Positions 8,278 through 15,626 of a DNA stretch of 64,000 nucleotides are shown here, in pieces. Origin of the DNA: MFD01213-c1 sp963704405 (GTDB lineage Bacteria > Planctomycetota > Phycisphaerae > Tepidisphaerales > Tepidisphaeraceae); contig OY969903.1 in NCBI GenBank assembly GCA_963704405.1, positions 2,542,001-2,606,000 on the forward strand, in the 5' to 3' direction. The number at the start of each line of letters is the position of its first letter. Positions within the stretch are counted from its first letter, which is position 1. The translations under genes and the position numbers were made by a program. The notes beneath the pieces are model-generated. The model was not told the origin of the DNA, made no database searches, and saw nothing but the letters and a program-made list of their open reading frames with translations.

Positions 8278-8773
8278 GGTTAGTGCCGTTTTGAAGGGGA
8301 GGGCTGGGGCGTCTTGGGTGATATCGCACTGCGCGTTTCCCGCGCATCTGCTATGCGCTGGTGCGGGGATCGCGCGGAAGGTGAGCAGGGGGTGTTTTGC
8401 GTGAAATTATGCGATGAATCAATTTTCGGGCGATTTTGAGGAATCTGTTGGAGGTATGAACGTGGCACCGGCATTGCAATTCGCTTAGTGACAGGTTGAT
8501 CCCGCCGCACGGCGTAGATGCTGAACCGGGCACACCAGCATAGCTGGAAATCCGTGTTTGGTATCGAGTTTCGGTACAGTCGGTCCTGTGGAAATGGTTC
8601 TACAGTCATCCGGCGTCGGCCGTCCGATCAACGAAGCGTGGGGTTGGTCTTCGGCACACGGAGCTCCGACGACGCCCACATGCCTTGCATGAATGCTTCG
8701 CATGAATCGGCGTCTGGTTACTCCCGCCCGTTGATCCCCGTTCTCGTCTTTCAGATTCAAGTCAGGAGTTCTT
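8278..8773. other. Intergenic region: sigma-54 promoter and long 5' leader
   Basis: The 496-base gap upstream of the transporter operon holds a near-perfect sigma-54 promoter at 8463-8478. This implies a 5' leader of about 280 bases. The leader contains small stem-loops (for example CCAGCATAGCTGG at 8535-8547) but no recognisable guanidine-I, -II or -III riboswitch core. Open frames inside it have no protein-like features. Confidence 0.5.
8463..8478 (+). promoter_or_regulatory. Sigma-54 (-24/-12) promoter of the transporter/guanidine operon
   Basis: The sequence TGGCACCGGCATTGCA fits the RpoN consensus TGGCACR-N4-TTGCW at nearly every position, with exact GG to GC spacing. It is about 310 bases upstream of the substrate-binding protein ATG at 8774. 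Sigma-54 control is typical of genes induced by nitrogen limitation. Confidence 0.75.
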
Positions 8774-9778
8774 ATGAAAGGTGCTCTTCGAGCAACCCTC
8801 GGTGCGTTTGCGTTGATGGTCGTGGCTGCCGCGTCTCCGGTTCGCGCTGATCCGCTGAAGATCGGGTATAGCGACTGGCCGGGATATACGGCGTGGGAAA
8901 TAGCGATTCAGAAGGGGTGGTTTAAGGATGCCGGCGTTGATGTGACGTTTACATGGTTTGAATATGGGCCGAGCATCGATGCATTTTCTGCAGGGAAGAT
9001 TGATGCGGTCACGATTGTGGCGGGTGATGCGATCGTCACAGGCGCAGGCGGCAAGCCTTCGACGGGAATCCTGCTGGAGGATTACTCGAACGGCAACGAC
9101 ATGATCATCGGCAAGCCGGGGATCGGCTCGGTAAAGGATCTCAAAGGAAAAACAGTTGCAGTTGAATACGGCCTGGTGGAGCATGAACTGCTGCTCAAGG
9201 CGCTGGAAGTGAATGGATTGACCGACACGGATATCACATTGCAGAAGGTGGCGACGAATGACACGCCGCAGACTTTGGCTTCGGGCAAGGTGGATGCGGT
9301 GGGGTGCTGGTATCCGATTTCCGGGCAGACCTTGAAGCAGGTCGGCGGAAGCAAACCGCTTTATACGAGCGCCGATATTCCGGGGCTGATCTACGATGAG
9401 CTGGCGGTCAGCAAGGAAAGCCTTTCGACCCGCCGGGATGATTGGAAGAAGGTTGTTGCGGTGTGGTTCAAGGTTGTGGATTACATCAAGGACCCGGCGA
9501 CCCACGATGACGCGGTGAAGATCATGTCCGGGAAGGTCAATGTGCCGGCGGACGAATATTCCAAGAGCCTTGGCGGCACCGCGTTGCTCGGCGCGGACGA
9601 CAACCTCAAAGCTTTCCAGAAGAATGACACACTGATGTCGATCTATGGGTCGCTGAAAGTTTCGGACAACTTCTACACGAAGTACCAGGTGTATAAGGAT
9701 TCGCAGAAGCCGGAGGCATATGTGTCGCCGCGGCTGATTGAGGAAGTCACCGGGAAGAAGCCGGATGATGTGAAGTAA
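8774..9778 (+). CDS. ABC transporter periplasmic substrate-binding protein (NitT/TauT type)
   Basis: A 334-residue exported binding protein. A signal peptide occupies residues 1-25 with a probable cut after SPVRA. The mature part begins DPLKIGYSDWPGY, the usual opening of nitrate/taurine/aliphatic-sulfonate-type binding proteins. KGKTVAVEYGLVEH, a typical second-lobe motif, and VDAVGCWYP follow. CAGGAGT is an excellent ribosome site before the ATG. It heads the operon that continues with a permease, an ATPase, allophanate hydrolase, DUF1989 proteins and the carboxylase. In other bacteria the binding protein of such clusters is linked to uptake of guanidine or urea, so that is the likely ligand (inference). 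Confidence 0.9.
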   Translation: MKGALRATLGAFALMVVAAASPVRADPLKIGYSDWPGYTAWEIAIQKGWFKDAGVDVTFTWFEYGPSIDAFSAGKIDAVTIVAGDAIVTGAGGKPSTGILLEDYSNGNDMIIGKPGIGSVKDLKGKTVAVEYGLVEHELLLKALEVNGLTDTDITLQKVATNDTPQTLASGKVDAVGCWYPISGQTLKQVGGSKPLYTSADIPGLIYDELAVSKESLSTRRDDWKKVVAVWFKVVDYIKDPATHDDAVKIMSGKVNVPADEYSKSLGGTALLGADDNLKAFQKNDTLMSIYGSLKVSDNFYTKYQVYKDSQKPEAYVSPRLIEEVTGKKPDDVK

Positions 9779-9848
9779 TGCAGTGATGACGGCAGCGCGG
9801 GCGGTGGGACTTTGGTCCCCCTCTCTCGGTTCGCCTGGAAGAAGGTCT

Positions 9849-9904
9849 GGTTGAAGGTGATTTTGTTCAGCGAAGAAAGTTCGACATTCCAAATCACCGC
9901 AACC
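9849..9904 (+). other. Inverted repeat between binding-protein and permease genes
   Basis: The left arm (9849-9863, GGTTGAAGGTGATTT) pairs with the right arm (9891-9904, AAATCACCGCAACC) apart from a small internal bulge. In the transcript this would form a stable stem between two operon genes. Such stems often protect the upstream binding-protein message or attenuate the downstream genes. It has no U tract typical of an intrinsic terminator. Confidence 0.5.
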
Positions 9905-9990
9905 CTGATTTTCTCCCGGTGTTCCGGGCGAGGGGGCAAGGCTCACCCCCGCGGCCCAGTCGTGTTGTTCCACGAAAATGGGAGTTTGTT

Positions 9991-11160
9991 GTGAAGCGCC
10001 GTCCAAGTTGGTTAGCGATTCGTGAACCTCTTTCGCAGCGCAAGGCGAGCGGATTGAAGTTGGCGGGGTTTCTGCTGCCCTTGCTGGTCTGGTCTATTGT
10101 CAGTTATGTGCCGTTTGTCTGGCATCCGATGATGATGATTACGGATGCAGGGGATTCGGATCTGTTTGTCGCCGGCGAACGATTCACCCGGCAGATGTTC
10201 GCGATTGAGAACGACAACCTGGCCAAGGCGCATCTGAAGCCGGGCCAGGGGTATCGGGTGAATCCGGTTTTCCTTCCGGCGCCGCACGAAGTCGCCCGCG
10301 CGTTCGTTGTGGCGTTTGTAACTCCCCCGTATTCAAAAGGCGATCCGTGGCTGCATCAGAGCCTTTGGCATAGCATCCAGATTATCTTCTGGGGATTCGC
10401 GACGTCGGCGATCGTCGGCGTGCCGATCGGCATTTTGTGCGGGACGTTTGATTCGTGTTCGAAACTGTTTGAGCCGTTCATCGATTTTATCCGGTATATG
10501 CCGGCGCCTGCGTTTGGGGCCTTGTGTATTGCGCTGCTGGGGATTGAGGATGGGCCGAAGATTGCGATCATCTGGATCGGGACGTTCTTTCAGATGGTGC
10601 TGGTGGTCGCCAATACAACGCGGCAACTGGATATGGGATTGCTCGAAGCGGCGCAGACCCTGGGCGCCAGCAGGCGGCAACTGGTGACGCGGGTGATTCT
10701 GCCGGGCATTTTGCCGAACTTGTATAACGACATGCGCATCCTCATCGGGTGGGCGTGGACGTATCTGATCGTGGCGGAACTGATTGGGGCGAGCAGCGGC
10801 ATTTCGTGGTTCATCAATCAACAGGGAAAGCATTTTCATTTTGATAATGTGTTTGCGGGCATCATCATGATCGGGATCATCGGTCTGATATGCGATCAAT
10901 TGATGGCGGCGGCGGGGCGGCATCTGTTCCCGTATCTGCCGCAGAGCCGGAATAAAAATGTGTTTAATGTGATGTTTGGGGCGATTTTGTTTCTCCCGCA
11001 GCGGGCTGTATCTGCAAGATCACGCGCTCGCCATCGTTCGCGGGAGCGGGAAACGGAAATGTCGGCGGAGCAGGCGGGTGTTGTTGATCCATCCGGAGCT
11101 TCGGAGATTTCGGATGGCGGCCCGCAGGACAGGAGGTTCATCGATGTCCCCGTCTCTTGA
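9991..11160 (+). CDS. ABC transporter permease (NitT/TauT type)
   Basis: About 389 residues from a GTG at 9991, chosen because it follows GGGAG and removes a non-membrane, repeat-like 5' extension. The first membrane segment (GFLLPLLVWSIVSYVPF) is followed by a long extracytoplasmic stretch and then the BPD_transp_1 core. That core has an EAA-loop motif, LEAAQTLGASRRQLVTRVILPG, that contacts the ATPase, and later membrane segments around ISWFINQQG and GIIMIGIIGLI. The last ~60 residues are hydrophilic and arginine-rich. They include a GC-rich palindromic stretch near 10995-11050, so this tail may be a degenerate or inserted sequence. The stop overlaps the ATPase start by 17 bases. Confidence 0.87.
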   Translation: MKRRPSWLAIREPLSQRKASGLKLAGFLLPLLVWSIVSYVPFVWHPMMMITDAGDSDLFVAGERFTRQMFAIENDNLAKAHLKPGQGYRVNPVFLPAPHEVARAFVVAFVTPPYSKGDPWLHQSLWHSIQIIFWGFATSAIVGVPIGILCGTFDSCSKLFEPFIDFIRYMPAPAFGALCIALLGIEDGPKIAIIWIGTFFQMVLVVANTTRQLDMGLLEAAQTLGASRRQLVTRVILPGILPNLYNDMRILIGWAWTYLIVAELIGASSGISWFINQQGKHFHFDNVFAGIIMIGIIGLICDQLMAAAGRHLFPYLPQSRNKNVFNVMFGAILFLPQRAVSARSRARHRSRERETEMSAEQAGVVDPSGASEISDGGPQDRRFIDVPVS

Positions 11161-12045
11161 ACTGCCGAGCTATCTGGACCAGGAACCTGAAGTGGCCGAG
11201 CGCTTTCGCGCATCTACCAGCGCCCGGTTGTGCTGGATGTGCAGGGGTTGTGCAAAACGTTTCCGACACGCAATGGCGAAGTGGAAGCGCTGCGCGACAT
11301 CAATTTCAAGGTGCATCGGCGAGAATTCATCTGCGTCATAGGACCGAGCGGGTGCGGGAAGTCCACGCTGATCCGCATTCTGGCGGGGCTGGATTATCCA
11401 ACAGGCGGCGCGGTGGTGCTGGATGAGCATGAGGTTTCAGGGCCGGGGCCGGACCGGGGGATGGTGTTTCAGAATTACACGCTGTTTCCCTGGATGACGG
11501 TGAAGAAGAATGTGATGTTTGGGCCGCGGATGAAGGGGCTGGGAATTAATAAATCGGAAGCGGAGGCGAAGCAGTGGATACGGATGGTGGGGTTGGAGCG
11601 GTTTGAGGAGTCATATCCGAACCAGTTATCCGGTGGGATGAAGCAACGAGTCGCGATTGCGCGGGCGCTGGCGAATCAGCCGCGGATTATGTTGATGGAT
11701 GAGCCGTTTGGTGCGCTGGATGCGCAGACACGCTGCTCGATGCAGGCGTATTTGAAGCAGATCTGGATGAATGTGGATGTGACGATTCTGTTCATCACGC
11801 ACGATCTGGATGAGGCGATTTATCTGGCGGATCGGATTGTGGTATTGGATGCGCATCCTGGACGGATTGCGGAGATTATTGAGGTGCCGTTGCCGCAGCC
11901 GAGGTCTCCGGAGCAGTTTATGGATCCACGGTTTTTGGCGACGCGGAAGAGGGTGGATCAGTTGATTCATCCGCCGAGGTCTTCCGGTGAAGATGATCGG
12001 TTGCCCATTACGCGGATGACGTTGGTAGGGGATGATGTTTTGTGA
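11144..12045 (+). CDS. ABC transporter ATP-binding protein (NitT/TauT type), frameshifted
   Basis: The catalytic body has all ABC motifs: Walker A GPSGCGKS, Q-loop QNYTLFPW, signature LSGGMKQR, Walker B IMLMDEPFGALD and switch FITHD. The true start is judged to be the ATG at 11144, preceded by AGGAGG seven bases upstream. It opens with SLELPSYLDQEPEVAERFRA, the usual leader of this subfamily. This leader and the body are in different frames and join as FRAIYQRPVVLDVQG if one base is restored near 11207-11212, giving about 300 residues. Without that correction translation would have to begin at an internal GTG near 11230. It powers the permease encoded just upstream. Confidence 0.88.
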
Positions 12046-12056
12046 GATTCTGATCG

Positions 12057-13457
12057 ATGTCTGGAAACTTGATGACAATGATGGATCAACCAGGAGGATT
12101 GGCTGAGGGTCTGCCTTCACCGCGGTCGGCGGAGGAAGCGCATCAGCGGCTGGATGAAACGATTCGTCGGATGGATGCGTATCGGGATAATCCGGTTTGG
12201 ATCTATCGACTTTTACGAAGTGAGATACAGCATTACCTGGATGCGGCAATCGCTCGGCGTGATGGGGGGATTCCGCAGCCGCTGTTTGGTTTGACGTTCG
12301 CAATTAAAGATAACATTGATCTGGCGGGAGCGCCGACGACCGCGGCGTGTCCGGATTTTGCATATACGCCGAATCAGTCGGCGACGGTTGTTCAAAAGCT
12401 GATTGATGCCGGGGCGATTCCGGTGGGCAAGACGAACCTGGACCAGTTTGCGACGGGACTGGTGGGGGTTCGCTCGCCGTATGGCGCAGTGAAAAATCCT
12501 TTTAATTCAGAATATATTTCGGGAGGATCGAGTTCGGGCTCGGCGGTTGCCGTGGCGGTGGGGTTGGTTGATTTTGCCCTGGGGACCGACACTGCGGGGT
12601 CGGGCCGCGTTCCGGCGGCGTTTTGCAACCTGGTGGGTGTTAAACCAACGCGGGGATTGCTGAGCAGCAGTGGTGTCGTGCCGGCGTGCCGATCGCTGGA
12701 TTGCGTTTCGATTTTTACGCGGACCTGCACGGAGGCAAGACAGATCCTGAAGGTCGCGGAGGGGTTTGATCCGAGCGATATTTATTCACGCTGTGCGGCG
12801 GCGCCCGCGGGAGATCAGCCTTTGCCCGCGAGGATGTCCAGCGAGAATTTTCAGTTTGGTGTTCCGCAGGATTGGCAGCTTGAATTCTTCGGGAACCATG
12901 ATGCGGAGTGGCTCTATCGGCGCGCGATCAAGCAGGCAGTCAATATTGGGGGGATTCCCGTTGCGATTGACTATGCGCCGTTTCGTGAAGCGGCGGAGTT
13001 GCTGTATCAGGGACCGTGGGTGGCGGAGCGATATCTGGCTTGCCGCGCGTTGCTGGAGCGGAGCCCGGAGTCCCTGTTGCCGGTAACGCGCGGCATCATT
13101 AGCGCGGCTTCGCGATACACGGCGGCAGATGCTTTTGAGGCGCAGTATAAGTTGATGGCGCTGCGCCGCCGCGCTGAGGTGGAATGGGAGAAGATGGACA
13201 CGCTGCTGCTTCCGACGACGGGGACGATTTATTCTGTCGCCGCGGTGGAGGCGGAACCGGTGAAGCTAAATACCAACCTCGGGTATTACACCAACTTTGT
13301 GAATCTGCTGGATCTGTGCGCGGTTGCCGTGCCCAATGGGTTTCAGCCTGATGGGCTGCCTGCTGGTATTACGTTCATGGCCCCGGCGGGGGCGGATGAG
13401 TGGCTGCTGCGGATCGGGCATCGTTTTGAAATTCCTGCTGAAGAGGCATTGGTATGA
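12057..13457 (+). CDS. atzF: Allophanate hydrolase, amidase domain (AtzF-type)
   Basis: A 466-residue amidase-signature enzyme. The Ser-cisSer-Lys triad is visible as FAIKDNID (Lys), GGSSSGSA (middle Ser) and GTDTAGSGRVPA (nucleophile region). The LEEAHQRL-like start and the KPTRG and RSLDCVSIF stretches fit allophanate hydrolase, which converts the product of urea or carboxyguanidine metabolism to ammonia and carbon dioxide. The usual enzyme is about 600 residues with a C-terminal domain. Here that domain is a separate gene starting in the ATGA overlap at 13454. Whether the split is real or another single-base error is open. It lies 11 bases after the ATPase in the same operon. Confidence 0.9.
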   Translation: MSGNLMTMMDQPGGLAEGLPSPRSAEEAHQRLDETIRRMDAYRDNPVWIYRLLRSEIQHYLDAAIARRDGGIPQPLFGLTFAIKDNIDLAGAPTTAACPDFAYTPNQSATVVQKLIDAGAIPVGKTNLDQFATGLVGVRSPYGAVKNPFNSEYISGGSSSGSAVAVAVGLVDFALGTDTAGSGRVPAAFCNLVGVKPTRGLLSSSGVVPACRSLDCVSIFTRTCTEARQILKVAEGFDPSDIYSRCAAAPAGDQPLPARMSSENFQFGVPQDWQLEFFGNHDAEWLYRRAIKQAVNIGGIPVAIDYAPFREAAELLYQGPWVAERYLACRALLERSPESLLPVTRGIISAASRYTAADAFEAQYKLMALRRRAEVEWEKMDTLLLPTTGTIYSVAAVEAEPVKLNTNLGYYTNFVNLLDLCAVAVPNGFQPDGLPAGITFMAPAGADEWLLRIGHRFEIPAEEALV

Positions 13458-13846
13458 AAATCGCCGTTGTTGGAGCGCATCTTTCGGGGTTGCCGTTGAA
13501 TTGGCAACTGGTTGAGCGCAACGCGAAGCTGGTGAAAGCCGCCCGGACGAATCCGGTTTACAAGTTTTATGCACTGCCGGGGACGAAACCGCCGAAGCCG
13601 GGATTGGTTCGGATGAATGAACCGACTGAAAAGGGGATCGAGGTTGAGGTATGGGATATGGAGGCCGCGCAGTTTGCGTCGTTTGTTGATCTGATTCCGC
13701 CGCCGCTGGGGATCGGGACGCTGGAACTGGAAGACGGCGATCTCGTGAAGGGTTTTCTGGTGGAATCTTATGCAGTGGTGAATGCACCGGATATTACGCA
13801 CTTTGGCGGGTGGCGAGCTTATATGAAAAGCTTGAGCGGCGCATGA
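13454..13846 (+). CDS. Allophanate hydrolase C-terminal domain as separate gene
   Basis: The 130 residues contain AVVGAHLSGLPLNWQL, YALPGTKPPKPGLVR, LGIGTLELEDG and DITHFGGWRAY, the signature order of the C-terminal domain of AtzF-type allophanate hydrolases. In AtzF this domain acts on the intermediate after the amidase step. The ATG overlaps the stop of the amidase gene as ATGA, which suits translational coupling. A single missing base at the junction would equally give one continuous protein (…EEALV-MKIAVVGAH…). Given 13 other single-base breaks in this window, both readings are live. Confidence 0.82.
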   Translation: MKIAVVGAHLSGLPLNWQLVERNAKLVKAARTNPVYKFYALPGTKPPKPGLVRMNEPTEKGIEVEVWDMEAAQFASFVDLIPPPLGIGTLELEDGDLVKGFLVESYAVVNAPDITHFGGWRAYMKSLSGA

Positions 13847-13885
13847 GGCGAAGGCCGAGGTGCTCGCGATGTGGTTGGAGGATTC

Positions 13886-14719
13886 ATGCCTGTAGAAACT
13901 GATTTATCCACGCCGAACAAGGCGCGCGATCATGCGCGAGCGCAGGCGGGCACGGTGATTCGTGCGATGCCGACGATTCCGGCGAGCGCGGCGAAGGAGT
14001 TGCCGGCGGGCATTTGCGCTGACGATGTTATCTGGGACGAGACGATCGCGGGCGGTGAATATTGCGCCCGCATCCTGAAGCGCGGCCGACGGCTTCGTTT
14101 GATAAACCTTGAAGGCGATGGGTGTGTTCATTTTCTGGTCTTCAATGCGGATCGAAATATCGAGCGATTGAATGTGGCGGACACGGTGAAGGTGCAGTGG
14201 AATGCGTATCTGAAGCAGGGGGCGCTGCTGCTGAGCGATATGGGGCGGGTGTTGATGAGCATCACACAGGATACATGCGGCAATCATGACACATTCTGCG
14301 GCGCGAGCAACGAAAAGACGAATGCACGAAAATGTGGGCAGGGGGAAAATTATAGCGCGTGCCCGAATGCGCGGGACCGGTTTCTGCTCGCGCTGGCGAA
14401 ATTTGGATTAACGAAGAAGGATATTGCGCCAAGCATTAATTTCTTTAAAGGCGTGAAAGTCGAAGAGGATGGGCAATTGACATTTAACGAGACAAGCAGC
14501 AAGGCGGGAGATTACCTGGAACTGCGGGCGGAGATGAATGTACTGGTGGTGATGGCGAACACGCCGCACGTTTTGGATGCGCGGACAAAATATGTTGCGA
14601 CGCCTGTCCGCGTGCTGGCTTACAAAAGGGAGGTCACCAGTGCAGATGATCCGATTCGGAACAGTACGCCGGAAGCGCTGAGGGCATATCAGAATGTCGA
14701 GGACTATTACCTGGAGTAA
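13886..14719 (+). CDS. DUF1989 urea carboxylase-associated protein 1 (carboxyguanidine deiminase subunit)
   Basis: About 277 residues from the ATG at 13886, chosen for TTGGAGG just upstream. It has the DUF1989 features LRLINLEGDGCVHFLVFNA, SDMGRVLMSITQDTCGNHD, a cysteine cluster (FCGASN, ARKCG, YSACPN) and DYLELRAEMNVLVVMANTPH. Proteins of this family beside urea/guanidine carboxylase have been shown elsewhere to form a heterodimeric metal-dependent deiminase converting carboxyguanidine to allophanate. The conserved Cys and His residues are candidate metal ligands. Its partner is the next gene. Assignment to the longer subunit rests on length and on the EEDG/NETSS C-terminal half. Confidence 0.85.
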   Translation: MPVETDLSTPNKARDHARAQAGTVIRAMPTIPASAAKELPAGICADDVIWDETIAGGEYCARILKRGRRLRLINLEGDGCVHFLVFNADRNIERLNVADTVKVQWNAYLKQGALLLSDMGRVLMSITQDTCGNHDTFCGASNEKTNARKCGQGENYSACPNARDRFLLALAKFGLTKKDIAPSINFFKGVKVEEDGQLTFNETSSKAGDYLELRAEMNVLVVMANTPHVLDARTKYVATPVRVLAYKREVTSADDPIRNSTPEALRAYQNVEDYYLE

Positions 14720-14720
14720 G

Positions 14721-14807
14721 CGCAGAACGATGAGCGCAGAGCGCAGATCGAAGAAAGGCGCGAGCGTTTTTTGTTTTTGATCTGCGCTTTGCGCTCATCG
14801 TTCTGCG
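14721..14807. repeat. Near-perfect long palindrome (GCGCAGAACG family), intergenic copy
   Basis: The 29-base left arm (14721-14749) and right arm (14779-14807) are reverse complements with a single mismatch, flanking a 29-base loop that includes a T-rich run. It starts 2 bases after the first DUF1989 gene and ends before the second. The same CGCAGA/GCGCAGAGCGCA units recur in the palindrome inside the carboxylase gene at 17938-18043. Confidence 0.85.
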
Positions 14808-14831
14808 ATTATGCATGATTGTGAGGTTTTT

Positions 14832-15482
14832 ATGACCGCCGCCACACTTGAAGCTGGGACGATTCCGACGATGCCGTCGAATGTTGTTTATGATTTTACG
14901 ATTCCGGCGCGTGCGCCGTGGTCGCATGTAGTGATGAAGGGGCAGACGATTCGGATTATTGATCTGGAGGGGAATCAGGCGGTGGATTGCATTGTTTATA
15001 ACGCCGCCGATCCGGCAGAGCGGTATAGCTCCGGTGATACGATTACGGTGCAGCGGAATATTTTCCTGGGGGTTGGCAGCGTGCTGATGAGCAATGAGGG
15101 GAATGCGATGATGACGATTATTGCCGACACGTGCGGGCGGCATGATACAAGCGGGGGGGCGTGCAGTTGTGAGTCGAATACGCTGAGGTATGGGTTTCAC
15201 ACGAAGCATCAGCACGCATGCGTCGAGAATTTTCTTTATGCACTGGGGCAGCATGGGCTGGGCAAGCGGGACATGACGAGCAACATCAACTGGTTCATGA
15301 ATGTGCCGGTCGAGGCGGACGGGGCACTGGGGATTGTTGATGGAATCAGTGCGCCGGGAAAGTATCTGGACCTTCGGGCGGAGATGGACACGCTGGTGGT
15401 GATCAGTAATTGCCCGCAGATTAATAACCCTTGTAATGGATTTAATCCTACGGCTGTCCGGGTGATGATCTTCTCATCCTGA
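14832..15482 (+). CDS. DUF1989 urea carboxylase-associated protein 2 (carboxyguanidine deiminase subunit)
   Basis: About 216 residues from the ATG at 14832, preceded by a GAGG. It shares with the previous gene IRIIDLEGNQAVDCIVYNA, GSVLMSNEGNAMMTIIADTCGRHDT, a cysteine-rich segment (GGACSCESN) and KYLDLRAEMDTLVVISNCPQ. It is the shorter partner of the DUF1989 pair. In guanidine-degrading bacteria the two together deiminate carboxyguanidine, releasing ammonia and leaving allophanate for AtzF. A strong palindrome separates the two genes and could reduce or uncouple expression of the second. Confidence 0.86.
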   Translation: MTAATLEAGTIPTMPSNVVYDFTIPARAPWSHVVMKGQTIRIIDLEGNQAVDCIVYNAADPAERYSSGDTITVQRNIFLGVGSVLMSNEGNAMMTIIADTCGRHDTSGGACSCESNTLRYGFHTKHQHACVENFLYALGQHGLGKRDMTSNINWFMNVPVEADGALGIVDGISAPGKYLDLRAEMDTLVVISNCPQINNPCNGFNPTAVRVMIFSS

Positions 15483-15626
15483 GCGCCAGAGGGCAGGTTG
15501 GGAAAAAGGTGAATGCGGCGAAGCCGCAAGCGGCCTTTGATGCGATTTGCCGAATGATCAGATGCTGACTTCTTGGCTGGATTCTTCGACTTCGGCGAGT
15601 ACGCCTCGCTCAGGATAAAGCAAACT

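Noticed and set aside
8490..8773. Guanidine-I, -II or -III riboswitch upstream of the transporter operon
   Set aside because: The conserved cores, including paired ACGR-loop hairpins, were looked for by eye and not found; single ACGG/ACGA occurrences lack the flanking stems.
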